Below, piece after piece: positions 27,530-36,009 of a stretch of DNA of 64,000 nt. Every line of letters starts with the position of its first letter. The first letter of the stretch is position 1. A program made the translations under genes and the position numbers. The notes beneath the pieces were generated by a model that saw nothing but the letters and a program-made list of their open reading frames with translations, was not told where the DNA came from and made no database searches. The DNA is from CAJQQY01 sp045106765 (lineage in GTDB: Bacteria; Bacteroidota; Bacteroidia; Chitinophagales; Saprospiraceae). The stretch spans positions 1 through 64,000 of the forward strand of contig JBGCFD010000005.1 of assembly GCA_045106765.1 (NCBI GenBank), in the 5' to 3' direction.

Positions 27530-29896
27530 CTATCCCTGCATTGCGGTCCACACTCGTTCAGGCGTCATCGGCATTTTAATGTCTTTGACTTTATGTCCAC
27601 CTTTCCAAAGTGCATCCATAACTGCATTGACAACTGCTGGCGTCGAACCAATACAACCTGCCTCTCCTGCACCTTTTACTCCAAGTGGATTGTGCGGGCA
27701 AGGCGTTACGGTCCGGTCTATTTCAAAACTTGGAAAATCATCAGCACGAGGCATACAATAATCCATATAACTTCCATTGATTAATTGACCTGTCTCATCA
27801 TAGATCGCTCCTTCCAACATGGCTTGCCCAATTCCTTGAGCGAGCCCTCCGTGAATTTGTCCGTCTACAATCATAGGATTAATTACATTTCCAACATCAT
27901 CAACTGCGATGAATCGTTTCAGTTTGGTATGTCCTGTTTCTCTATCAATTTCGACAATCGCAACATGTGCTCCAAATGGATAAGTGAAATTCGCAGGATC
28001 ATAAAAACTACTAAAATCCAAACCAGGTTCTAAACCTTCTGGATAATTATGCGGTACATAAGCTGTCAAAGAAACATCTCCAAATCCGACTGATTTGTCA
28101 GTTCCTTTTACGGTCCATTTTCCTTCCGCATAATCCAAGTCATCGGCTGATGCTTCTAACAAATGTGCTGCGATTTTTGCGCCTTTTTCCAAAACCTTAT
28201 CTATAGATTTGACTATCGCACTTCCTCCTACCGCTAAACTTCTAGAACCATAAGTACCCATTCCAAACGCGACACTATCAGAGTCTCCATGAATAATTTC
28301 TACATCTTCTAAAGCGATTCCCATTCGATCCGCAACCACTTGAGCAAAAGTAGTTTCGTGACCTTGACCATGCGAATGTGATCCGGTGTAGACACTTACT
28401 TTTCCAGTTGGCTGCACTCGAACTTGTGCTGACTCAAAAAGACCTGCTCTTGCTCCCAATGCTCCAACTACTGCCGAAGGTGCAATTCCACATGCTTCGA
28501 TATAAGTTGAAAATCCTATTCCTAAAAGTTTTCCATCAGCTTGATTTTTTTGCTCTTCTCGGAAGGCTTCGTAACCAACCATTTCTAACGCTCGATTCAA
28601 AACTGGTGCATAATTACCACTATCATATTGCAACGCCACTTGAGTGACATATCCTTCTTTTTCAACTCCATCAAATGGTTCGATAAAGTTTTTCAAACGT
28701 AATTCGGCTGGATCCATATCCATTTCTAAAGCTGCCAAATCAATCAACCTTTCCAAAAGAAAAGTTGCCTCAGGTCGACCTGCTCCTCGATAAGCATCAA
28801 CTGCATTCGTATGAGTAAACGTAGCGGTTACATCCACATTTATTTTTGGCGTAGTATATAATCCTTGAAGTAAAGTCCCGTGCAAATAAGTTGGAACTGC
28901 TGGCGCAAAAGTGGAAAGGTATGCTCCCATATTGGCAAAAGTATTTGCTTGAAGTGCAACTATTTTTCCATCTGCATCAAAACCCATTTTGGCATTAGTC
29001 ACATGATCTCGACCATGTGCATCTGTCAAAAATGCTTCACTTCTATCACTCGTCCATTTGATTGGAAGTTCTATTTGTTTTGAACACCAAATGACTAATG
29101 CCTCTTCGATATAATGGAAAATTTTACTTCCAAATCCTCCCCCAACATCTGGTCCAACTACTCGCACTTTATGTTCTGGCAAACCTAGAACAAATGCACA
29201 CATCAACAATCGAGTCAAGTGCGGATTTTGCGTAGATGTATATAAGGTGTATTTATCATAAGCCGTATCATAATGGCCAATAGCACTCCGAGGCTCCATT
29301 GCGTTTGGAACAACTCTTTGATTGACAAAATCCAATTCCGTTACATGTGCTGCAGAAGCAAGTGCTGCTGCAACTTCTTCTTTTGGATTTCCTAATTGCC
29401 AATCAAAGGCAGTATTATTTGGTGCATCTGCATGAACTAAAGGTGCACCTGCTTGAGCGGCTGCCTTTGGATCAGTAACTGCATCGTGAATATCATAATC
29501 AACATCTATTAATTCAGCAGCATCTTTTGCATTAGCTCTTGTTGCGGCGATCACTATCGCAACTCCATCTCCTACATGCCTTACTTTTTTTCTAACTAAA
29601 AGAGGATGTGGAGGTTCTTTCATGGTGTCCCCATTTTTAAAATCTACTTGCCATCCACAAGGTACTCCTGCAATCGCCTCTGGAATATCTGAACCAGTAA
29701 AAACTGCCACTACTCCTTCTGCACTTTTTGCCGCATCTGTATTTATTGAATTGACCGTCGCATGTGCGTACGGACTTCGGAGGATATATGCATAGACCAT
29801 TCCTGGCATTTTTATATCATCCGTATATTTTCCTTGACCTGTAAGGAATCGTTTGTCTTCGACTCGTTTTACAGACTTTCCTATATATTTTGTCAT
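27530..29896 (-). CDS. Molybdopterin large subunit, form II CO-dehydrogenase-like
   Basis: This 788-residue catalytic subunit binds molybdopterin cytosine dinucleotide. Visible: VRKKVRHVGDGVAIVIA, DVGGGFGSKIF (251-258), the active-site loop AYRGAGR (368-374), GSHSHGQGHETTFAQ (505-519) and the catalytic Glu745 in GVKGAGEAGC. The AYRGAGR loop marks it as form II, not the AYxCSFR of true form I CO dehydrogenase, so CO oxidation is unlikely to be its main job; an aldehyde or N-heterocycle hydroxylase is possible. It lies 114 bases after the iron-sulfur subunit gene. Length is normal and nothing looks broken. Confidence 0.93.
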   Translation of the reverse strand: MTKYIGKSVKRVEDKRFLTGQGKYTDDIKMPGMVYAYILRSPYAHATVNSINTDAAKSAEGVVAVFTGSDIPEAIAGVPCGWQVDFKNGDTMKEPPHPLLVRKKVRHVGDGVAIVIAATRANAKDAAELIDVDYDIHDAVTDPKAAAQAGAPLVHADAPNNTAFDWQLGNPKEEVAAALASAAHVTELDFVNQRVVPNAMEPRSAIGHYDTAYDKYTLYTSTQNPHLTRLLMCAFVLGLPEHKVRVVGPDVGGGFGSKIFHYIEEALVIWCSKQIELPIKWTSDRSEAFLTDAHGRDHVTNAKMGFDADGKIVALQANTFANMGAYLSTFAPAVPTYLHGTLLQGLYTTPKINVDVTATFTHTNAVDAYRGAGRPEATFLLERLIDLAALEMDMDPAELRLKNFIEPFDGVEKEGYVTQVALQYDSGNYAPVLNRALEMVGYEAFREEQKNQADGKLLGIGFSTYIEACGIAPSAVVGALGARAGLFESAQVRVQPTGKVSVYTGSHSHGQGHETTFAQVVADRMGIALEDVEIIHGDSDSVAFGMGTYGSRSLAVGGSAIVKSIDKVLEKGAKIAAHLLEASADDLDYAEGKWTVKGTDKSVGFGDVSLTAYVPHNYPEGLEPGLDFSSFYDPANFTYPFGAHVAIVEIDRETGHTKLKRFIAVDDVGNVINPMIVDGQIHGGLAQGIGQAMLEGAIYDETGQLINGSYMDYCMPRADDFPSFEIDRTVTPCPHNPLGVKGAGEAGCIGSTPAVVNAVMDALWKGGHKVKDIKMPMTPERVWTAMQG

Positions 29897-30010
29897 GATT
29901 TTTTTATTTAATTGTTTCTATTCTTTGTTTTGGAAAAAATTGATTTGGCTTTTCAATCAAAATATAATTATCAACTTTTTATCTCAAATTGACTTTTCTC
30001 TTTTGATGAA

Positions 30011-30487
30011 CTAAACTGCCTCATTCATTTTTTTGGCCGCATATTGAATTGATCTTACAATATTATGGTAGCCCGTACATCTACAAAAATTACCTTCGAG
30101 TGCTTCCCTAATTTCTTGCTCACTTGGATTAGGATTAGTTTTCAAAAAATCTGTAGCAGTCATCATCATTCCTGGTGTACAAAAACCACATTGTAATCCA
30201 TGCTCTTCTTTGAAGCCTTCCTGAATAGGATGTAAATTTCCGTTAGTCGCAAGTCCTTCAACAGTTGTTACTTCACATCCATCTGCTTGAACCGCAAGCA
30301 TTGTACATGATTTTACTGCTTTACCATCTAGATGAACAGTACATGCTCCACAACTACTTGTGTCGCAACCTATATGCGTACCCGTCATGGATAAATCTTC
30401 TCGAAGATAATCAGACAGTAAAGTCCTAGATTCTACCTCTCCGTTACATTGTTTTCCATTGACTTTGACCGATATTTTATTTGCCAT
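30011..30487 (-). CDS. 2Fe-2S subunit of molybdenum hydroxylase, CoxS-like
   Basis: A 158-residue protein with the ferredoxin-type cluster CDTSSCGACTVHLDG and a further Cys in VKSC, and the second cluster in CGFCTPGMMMTATDFL and GNFCRCTGYHNI. Both clusters carry electrons from the molybdenum site to FAD. The sequence has the standard order and length. It lies 57 bases after coxG. Confidence 0.94.
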   Translation of the reverse strand: MANKISVKVNGKQCNGEVESRTLLSDYLREDLSMTGTHIGCDTSSCGACTVHLDGKAVKSCTMLAVQADGCEVTTVEGLATNGNLHPIQEGFKEEHGLQCGFCTPGMMMTATDFLKTNPNPSEQEIREALEGNFCRCTGYHNIVRSIQYAAKKMNEAV

Positions 30488-30544
30488 AGTGAAAAAGGTT
30501 TTAGAGTTAAAAAATTGTAATCTTAGTTATGTATTATGATTAGG

Positions 30545-31087
30545 TTATGAAATTGGATTAATTTCTGGATCAGTTGAGTCTTTTGACTCTGGAGGCTTGA
30601 TTGTATCTTCTGATTGAATTGGCTCTTCCGATTTAATCGTTTGTCTATTTTCTTCGATATGTTTTTCCAAGGCTGAAAAAACTTCTTTGGTGATAACATT
30701 CGCCACTCCTGACAATACTCGTTGTCCAGTTCGGGCAATGACTCCTGACAAATTTGCTTTTCCATCAAAAGCAAGCGCAGCAATCCCTCCTTCTTTTTCA
30801 TCAATATTCATTTGAACGGAAACATGAGCATTTCCTATTCTACTCAGTTGCTCCATCTTAATGACAAAAGATGCAGGTTGATTTTTATCAACTACTTTTA
30901 ATTTACCCGTAAATGATGCTTTGACTGGACCTATTTTTATTTCAGAAACAGATTTGAATTGATCTTCTCCTAATGTTTCTAATCGAGATACTCCTGGAGT
31001 TATTTTAGCTAAAACAATTGGATCCATCAGGTAGGTCCATAATTGTTCTCTAGATACTTTAAAGTTATGATTGCCTTTTACTTCCAT
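30545..31087 (-). CDS. CoxG-like SRPBCC protein
   Basis: The 180-residue protein opens MEVKGNHNFKVSREQLWTYL and continues with PGVSRLETLGEDQFKSVSEIKIGPVKASFTGKL, the CoxG pattern, in an SRPBCC helix-grip fold. In CO-oxidising bacteria CoxG anchors the hydroxylase to the membrane and links it to the respiratory chain. The C-terminus is a proline- and glutamate-rich tail without the usual hydrophobic helix, so anchoring is uncertain. It begins the minus-strand cluster. Confidence 0.9.
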   Translation of the reverse strand: MEVKGNHNFKVSREQLWTYLMDPIVLAKITPGVSRLETLGEDQFKSVSEIKIGPVKASFTGKLKVVDKNQPASFVIKMEQLSRIGNAHVSVQMNIDEKEGGIAALAFDGKANLSGVIARTGQRVLSGVANVITKEVFSALEKHIEENRQTIKSEEPIQSEDTIKPPESKDSTDPEINPIS

Positions 31088-31340
31088 GCTTCTCAGTTGT
31101 TTATTTTGTATAAGATTGCCAAATAAACAAATTTCTCTGCCAATTCCAATTAATCTGATTATATGTTTTGAATAAACTTATGTAAATAAAATAAAGATGG
31201 GAAATGTGAAGGTTAAGCTATTTCTAAACTCGGAAATGGTTCTTTTTTTCAAGGAAAATTTGTTGCCAATACTCCTTTGTAGATTAGATTTTTAATTTGA
31301 GCAAAGCAACTATTAAAGAATAAGATTAAAATTGTAAATC

Positions 31341-32084
31341 TTAGCCAAAAATTCGATCCATTTCCTCTCGTTCCATATTAATGATAAACGTAAAAATTTT
31401 CTGTTGTTCCTCCGTGCTTAATTCTTCAAAAAGGGAATCTCCTTTTTCGATAATTTCTTTCCCAATTTCTAATCCTTTAATTTCAGCGGGAGAATAAACC
31501 TTCGGTCGCTTCTTCATTTTTTCAATCAAGTGATCCATTATCTTTTTGATCTTTGCTACAAGAGTTCGATCATAGAGCGTATCGAATAAAGCAAGACTAC
31601 TTTCCATAAAATCGTCGATTTCTTTTCTCGACAAGGTTTTAATTAAATTCTCAATTTGGGTAATTGAATAAGGTGGGTTTTGATTTTGGGTAATCGCTTG
31701 TTCCACTAAACTTCTTTCAAATCGACTTGCACTTCGAAATGATTTTAATGCTTTTAATCCTGCTCTTACAATTTTGGGAAGGTGTCTTCCGTATTTAAAA
31801 ATCAGACTGGTTGAGTCTACCAAAACACGCATTAGTTTTTCGGGATGCTTGATGTAATTATCCAAACTCTCGAATGCCTCATTTAAAACTTCTCTTTTTT
31901 CAGGAGGTGGATAAAGGTTATTGAGGAAATAAGATTTGAATTTATCGACTCTTTGTTCCGTAAAAGAATCAGGAAAATCTTTTCGATCCTTTAGGTTTTT
32001 ATACTGATATCTATCGTCCACTACTTTGCGGTATCCGATGATGACATTTTCTAAAATTTGATTTTTTTCGTCTTTTTGTTTCAT
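31341..32084 (-). CDS. Helical protein of unknown function
   Basis: A 247-residue charged, mostly helical protein without signal peptide or membrane segment. Phrases such as YPPPEKREVLNEAFESLDNYI and ELSTEEQQKIFTFIINMEREEMDRIFG look like a conserved Bacteroidota family, but I do not recognise it. The gene stands 253 bases upstream of the cox-like cluster and 60 bases after thioredoxin, and could be cotranscribed with thioredoxin. Confidence 0.7.
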   Translation of the reverse strand: MKQKDEKNQILENVIIGYRKVVDDRYQYKNLKDRKDFPDSFTEQRVDKFKSYFLNNLYPPPEKREVLNEAFESLDNYIKHPEKLMRVLVDSTSLIFKYGRHLPKIVRAGLKALKSFRSASRFERSLVEQAITQNQNPPYSITQIENLIKTLSRKEIDDFMESSLALFDTLYDRTLVAKIKKIMDHLIEKMKKRPKVYSPAEIKGLEIGKEIIEKGDSLFEELSTEEQQKIFTFIINMEREEMDRIFG

Positions 32085-32144
32085 GAAAAAAATTGATTTG
32101 GTCGATGCTTAGAAACATATTTGCCTAAAACAGAGATTTCAAAT

Positions 32145-32531
32145 TTAGGTGGTCTCCTCTCCCCTATTTCTTTCCTCAATCAACTCTTCTAAAATTTCTG
32201 CCAGATTAGGTTTTGGAACAAGTCCAGAAAATCGCTCTACCAATTCATCTTTTTGTAAAAATAGAAGTGTTGGAATACTTTTGATTTTAAACATGGCAGA
32301 AATTTGTGGATTCGAATCTGCACTCACTTTTCCAACTAAAGCTCTCCCTTCAAAATCTTCTGCAATCTCGTCAATGATCGGGCCTATCGTTTTGCACGGT
32401 CCGCACCATGGTGCCCAAATGTCGAGGAGAACTGGAACTTTGGCTGCCATCACTAATTCATTGAAATTTTGATCGGTGATCTCAACGGTTTTGGAAGGTT
32501 TGTCTTTTTTCTTTTTAAAAATTGAAAACAT
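32145..32531 (-). CDS. Thioredoxin
   Basis: This 128-residue protein contains the thioredoxin active site WAPWCGPCK, the cis-proline region KSIPTLLFL and the C-terminal helix. A lysine-rich extension of about 20 residues (MFSIFKKKKDKPSKTVEIT) precedes the fold, otherwise length is normal. It reduces disulfides in cytoplasmic proteins. The gene begins 91 bases from the S24-like gene that runs the other way. Confidence 0.95.
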   Translation of the reverse strand: MFSIFKKKKDKPSKTVEITDQNFNELVMAAKVPVLLDIWAPWCGPCKTIGPIIDEIAEDFEGRALVGKVSADSNPQISAMFKIKSIPTLLFLQKDELVERFSGLVPKPNLAEILEELIEERNRGEETT

Positions 32532-32622
32532 ATTTATTTGATATTAATTCTAAGAAATTGATTCAGTCTGCCTATTGAACTTTTTTTCCGCTATAAAAGT
32601 TTTGAGATATAAATTTAAAGTT

Positions 32623-32913
32623 ATGAGAAATTACAAACTAGAAAAACTCCAAAACAGAGAAACTTTCGAAACAAGCGAAAAAGGAAATTCAATGGTTCCT
32701 ATTCTTTATTCAGGTCAAAAGCATATTTTAACTCCTGCTGATTGGCAATCTGTTGAGATTGGGGATGCAGTTTATTGTAAAGTTTATGGCAATTTTTATA
32801 CTCACTTAGTCAAAGCAAAAAATGAAAAACGAGGAGTACAAATCGGAAATAATAGAGGTCATGTGAATGGTTGGACCAAACAGGTTTATGGAAAAGTGAT
32901 TGAGATTTTGTGA
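32623..32913 (+). CDS. Small S24/S26 peptidase-like protein
   Basis: The 96-residue protein contains GNSMVPILYSGQKHILTP and IGDAVYCKVYGNFYTHLVKA, the core of the LexA/UmuD and signal-peptidase fold in which Ser of SMVP is the nucleophile. QIGNNRGHVNGW stands where the partner Lys or substrate loop lies. A DNA-binding HTH domain is absent, so it is not a full repressor. I used the ATG at 32623 (MRNYKLEKL) rather than 32575, since the first 16 residues look unrelated. It lies at the border of the replication module and may be mobile-element cargo. Confidence 0.7.
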   Translation: MRNYKLEKLQNRETFETSEKGNSMVPILYSGQKHILTPADWQSVEIGDAVYCKVYGNFYTHLVKAKNEKRGVQIGNNRGHVNGWTKQVYGKVIEIL

Positions 32914-33005
32914 GAAAAAAATTCAAATAACATCTTTCCTACTTTTAATCGAAAAACTAATCGACTGCAAAACTGCAAATCTTTTTTACTGCAAAACTGC
33001 ATTTA

Positions 33006-33329
33006 TCATTTCTTTGTTTTCAAATCCTTCTCCGCCAATTCCAAAAAATACTTTTTCATAGTTGTTTCTAACTCGAAAACATGCATTTTAATCTTTTTAT
33101 GCAAACTGACAGGAATATCTAATGTTACCCTTTTGGTAGGTTCTGCAGGAACAACTTCTTTGACTTTGATTGGAGTTGTTTTGGGAGTAGCAGCCACCGC
33201 TTCTGGATGAATCTTCTTGATTACCTCATCACTATCTACTTTCTTGGTTCTGTTTGTCGCTTTTTTTATAGGTCTTTTCTTTCCTAAGTTTAAATCTAGT
33301 TTAGAAGTATTTATCTTTTTCTTTGCCAT
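33006..33329 (-). CDS. RHH DNA-binding protein, putative ParB/ParG-type partition partner
   Basis: The 107-residue protein has a lysine- and proline-rich, probably disordered N-terminus (residues 1-65) and a ribbon-helix-helix C-terminus (KRVTLDIPVSLHKKIKMHVF, residues 66-85, followed by a second helix). In type Ib partition systems a small RHH protein binds the centromere repeats and stimulates ParA. It is 77 bases after parA on the same strand, flanked by TGCAGTTT repeats. Its likely role is plasmid-type partition; the alternative is a plain transcription regulator. Confidence 0.8.
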   Translation of the reverse strand: MAKKKINTSKLDLNLGKKRPIKKATNRTKKVDSDEVIKKIHPEAVAATPKTTPIKVKEVVPAEPTKRVTLDIPVSLHKKIKMHVFELETTMKKYFLELAEKDLKTKK

Positions 33330-33406
33330 GATATTTTACTTTAGGTTCTTTGAAAATAATAATTTGCAGTCTTGCAGTTTACCCGCTTTGCAGTTTTGAA
33401 GAAAAT

Positions 33407-34057
33407 TTACTCAATTAATCCTTCTTTTTTCGCCAATTTTAGGACTTCTTGCGTCATCTTGACTGCTTCTGACTTAGCCTTCTTATCAGAATATTCATAA
33501 ACTCCCATTCCTTCTACTGCAGTCTCGAGGTAGGAAACTCGCTCTTTAAAAGTAGATTTCATGATTCCAATTTCGAATTGCTTCAACATATCTCTGATGC
33601 TTCGATGAATGATGTATTTCTCAGAAAACTGGTTGACAAAAAAGTAGGCAGGAATCGAATCTCTAAATTCAAGCGCTTGCTCATACCTTTCAAAAAACTG
33701 TCCCATCGCTCGAACATCATGCGCACTTGGCAAAATCGGAATCAATAAAATATCCGAAACCAAAATAATCCGAGTTGTCATTTCCGATAGGGAAGGAGTT
33801 CCATCAATGAGCACAATCTCATTGTCTTGGTGAAGTTTGTCAACAGTTTTATTAACTGCTTTTGGATCGGTAACTCCAACTACCAATATTTCTGGCAAGT
33901 TTTCATCCCGAACTCCACTCCATGAAACCGAGTTTTGATTTTTATCTGTATCAACAATACACGTTTTGTAGCCCATGTGAGCAAAACAAACGGCTAAGTT
34001 CTGTGTGAGGGTGGTTTTACCTACGCCTCCTTTTAAATTAGTAATTCCTATTCTCAT
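33407..34057 (-). CDS. parA: ParA-family partition ATPase
   Basis: The 216-residue ATPase begins MRIGITNLKGGVGKTTLTQNL, whose deviant Walker A motif is diagnostic of ParA/Soj, and has IVDTDKNQNSVSW and EIVLIDGTPSLSEMTTRII. It lacks an N-terminal HTH, which together with the RHH partner fits type Ib. I chose the ATG at 34057 because the longer frame (to 34153) would extend across the TGCAGTTT repeats, which are more likely operator DNA. ParA gradients move replicon copies through the nucleoid. It is the only ParA in the window and next to the iteron origin. Confidence 0.94.
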   Translation of the reverse strand: MRIGITNLKGGVGKTTLTQNLAVCFAHMGYKTCIVDTDKNQNSVSWSGVRDENLPEILVVGVTDPKAVNKTVDKLHQDNEIVLIDGTPSLSEMTTRIILVSDILLIPILPSAHDVRAMGQFFERYEQALEFRDSIPAYFFVNQFSEKYIIHRSIRDMLKQFEIGIMKSTFKERVSYLETAVEGMGVYEYSDKKAKSEAVKMTQEVLKLAKKEGLIE

Positions 34058-34319
34058 AATTGCAAAGATACTTAAAAACTGCAAAACGGACAAACTGCAA
34101 AACTGCCAATTTTTATTATTAAATATCAGTATCGAGCTTAGGGAGTTGGCCAAAACGCAAATAGTCTATTTTAAGCGTTCAAATAGTCAAAATCAACCAA
34201 GTTGATAGTATTTGGAAAAAAGTAGCTGAAATCGTCTTAAAATGACTTTATTTTAAATAATAATTAATTAGTTAGAAGAGCAGAATTGATACTTAATCAA
34301 AGTATTGAATCAAATCAAA

Positions 34320-34377
34320 CTAAATGGTAAACTGTAAAACTGCAAACAGTTTTGCAGTTTTACAGTTTATCATTTAG
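34320..34377. repeat. Long near-perfect palindrome in the origin region
   Basis: Bases 34320-34346 pair with 34351-34377 around a 4-base loop CAGT with one G:T pair, and contain two TGCAGTTT/AAACTGCA copies. The element lies between parA and the iteron array. It could be a binding site, a single-strand initiation site or a centromere core. Confidence 0.75.
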
Positions 34378-34957
34378 CTTGATTATTATTTATCTCATAC
34401 CTTAAAGAAAGTTTTTCTAATTCATGGGAGGAACATTTTTTAAAATTATTTCTAATTTTATCATTTTTCGATATTAACCAAGTTGATTAACTTATTAAAA
34501 TCACTTGACTAAGTTTTTGATATTATTTAAAACAAAAACAGTTTTGCAGTTTACCCGTATTGCAGTCTATATAGTAAATTCTACTTATAAAAGTTAATAT
34601 TCAGAATATTCGCTCAAAGCAAGTTTTTCTAATCCAAAAAATAGTTGATTTAAATTTCAGTTCAATATAATTCTATCCAAAATACACACAAAAATTTCTT
34701 AAGCTTTAAAAAATTCGAAAAATCTCAATTTTTGGTTTTTTATGTCCAAAAAGAGGAAGAACTGTATTTCGTTTTGCAGTTTTGCAGTTTATTTAAAACT
34801 TTGACTAATCGTGGAGACAGACTGGGAACAATAAATAATTTGATTCCAACTAAAAAAAATAGAACTAGATATTTAATAAACAAGAACTGCAAAACTTTTC
34901 TACTGTATTATTCTAACTGATAATTGAAAAAATTTAGCAACTAACAACGTTGTCCTT

Positions 34958-35868
34958 AAAAGTCACCTAGTTGGGACTTACACTCTAATCAATTCCTTTT
35001 AATTTAAAAAAAGGATACTAAAAGTCACCTACTTAGGACTTGATTATACTCATTCAACTTTTTTAAACCGATTTTCAGTCTGATTTAGGTGACCTTTAGC
35101 TACTTCAACTCTAAAAGTCACCTATTTGGAACTAATATATCTTGATTTTCAGCTAATCCTCTAAAACCTAGTCCAAACTAGGTGACCTTTAGCAATAATC
35201 AAGACTAAAGGTCACCTAGTTGGAACTAATATTAAATAACCCTTGCTTCTTAGTTATAGGATCTAGTCTGTTTTAGGTGACCTTTAGCAATAGTCAAGAC
35301 TAAAGGACACCTAGTTGGAACTATTTATATAGTGAATTACTCTTGAAAACACTATAATGAATTCCGATTAATTATAATCAACAGCTAAAGGTCACCTATT
35401 TGGGACTAGCCTTATCTATATTTCAATTTTATTCTTTCCTTATCACCAATTTCTAACAGATTTAATGCTACATATATATAAAGGTCACCTGTTTGGAACT
35501 AGACTTTATTCGTCTAGTTCCAAACAGGTGACCTTTATAGCATACTAATTCTTAAAAGTTATCTATTTCAGATTATAAATAAATTATGTGATGAGGTTAG
35601 ATGGAAAAATTTGATTGATCAAAAGCTTAAGTTCTTTTTTTAGGTCTTTTATTATTTTTTTCTTTTAAATACTTTTAATATTATTTAGAGAAATCAAAAA
35701 CTCATTGCTACAAAGAAGTACAGCCAATTTGGGCCACCTGATTGGAACTAAAATAGGAATTAAGGTCACCACATTGAGAATCTAAAGTCACCATTTTGGA
35801 AACCTATAGTTACCTTAAAAAGATCGAAAAGTTATCACTTAAAAACAAAAGAGCACCTCAATGGGAAT
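34958..35868. repeat. Iteron array upstream of the Rep gene
   Basis: About 16 copies of a 21-bp element with core AAAGGTCACCTA, spacer, and GGAACT. Plus-orientation copies start at 34958, 35020, 35113, 35207, 35302, 35387, 35480; minus copies span 35077-35097, 35170-35190, 35265-35285, 35516-35536. Degenerate copies lie at 35554, 35729, 35761, 35782 and 35848. Spacing is irregular (roughly 45-95 bases) and orientation mixed. The position directly upstream of a Rep_3-type initiator makes Rep-binding iterons by far the likeliest reading. Confidence 0.88.
35477..35539. repeat. 28-bp perfect inverted repeat made of two iterons
   Basis: Iterons at 35480 and 35516 face each other; 35477-35504 and 35512-35539 are perfect complements around a 7-base loop. 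It is the only such pairing in the array and could be a binding site for a Rep dimer (autoregulation) or the start point of replication. Confidence 0.8.
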
Positions 35869-35919
35869 TGGATAAAAGATCGAAAAGTTCCAATGTTAGT
35901 AATTCCTTATACTTTTAGT

Positions 35920-35949
35920 TTTGAATTAAAGTATAAAGGTTTACTTTTG
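35920..35949 (+). promoter_or_regulatory. Putative rep promoter of Bacteroidota type
   Basis: TTTG at 35920-35923 (-33) and TACTTTTG at 35942-35949 (-7, consensus TAnnTTTG) are separated by 18 bases. The expected transcription start is 55 to 60 bases before the rep ATG at 36010. A partial iteron-like GTGACCTT directly follows, so Rep could repress its own promoter. Confidence 0.6.
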
Positions 35950-36009
35950 TAGTGACCTTATTTTTTTAAAGTACTTGCTCTAAAATACCTTATTTTAAAT
36001 TTTGCTTAA

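Larger units (their letters stand above)
32963..34895. repeat. Clustered TGCAGTTT/AAACTGCA repeats around parA (putative centromere)
   Basis: Copies of the 8-mer TGCAGTTT or its complement are spread in groups: 32964-33001 (tandem), 33364-33397, 34077-34107, 34328-34369, 34539-34566, 34771-34790 and 34885-34895. Two groups also share GCAGTTTACCCG. They flank the RHH gene and parA and do not occur in the coding parts of those genes. Clusters like this are typical of the DNA sites bound by RHH-type ParB partners, and would serve both as centromere and operator. The repeats are seen; the binding role is inferred. Confidence 0.8.
34058..36009. other. Non-coding replication/partition region (about 1.95 kb)
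   Basis: No gene is credible here. The left half contains TGCAGTTT repeats and the palindrome at 34320; the right half contains the 21-mer iteron array, an AT-rich stretch (about 35575-35720) and a promoter. A direct pair of AAAAGATCGAAAAGTT occurs at 35818-35833 and 35874-35889. The combination looks like an iteron-controlled origin. Confidence 0.8.

Noticed and set aside
27530..29896. True (form I) aerobic CO dehydrogenase
   Set aside because: The active-site loop is AYRGAGR, the form II signature, not AYxCSFR, so CO oxidation cannot be claimed.
34732..34920. 62-codon ORF in the origin region
   Set aside because: It runs through TGCAGTTT repeats, has no start signal and is poor in protein-like composition.
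34958..35868. CRISPR array
   Set aside because: Repeats are 21 bp, occur in both orientations, have irregular spacing and no cas gene is near; iterons next to a Rep gene explain them better.
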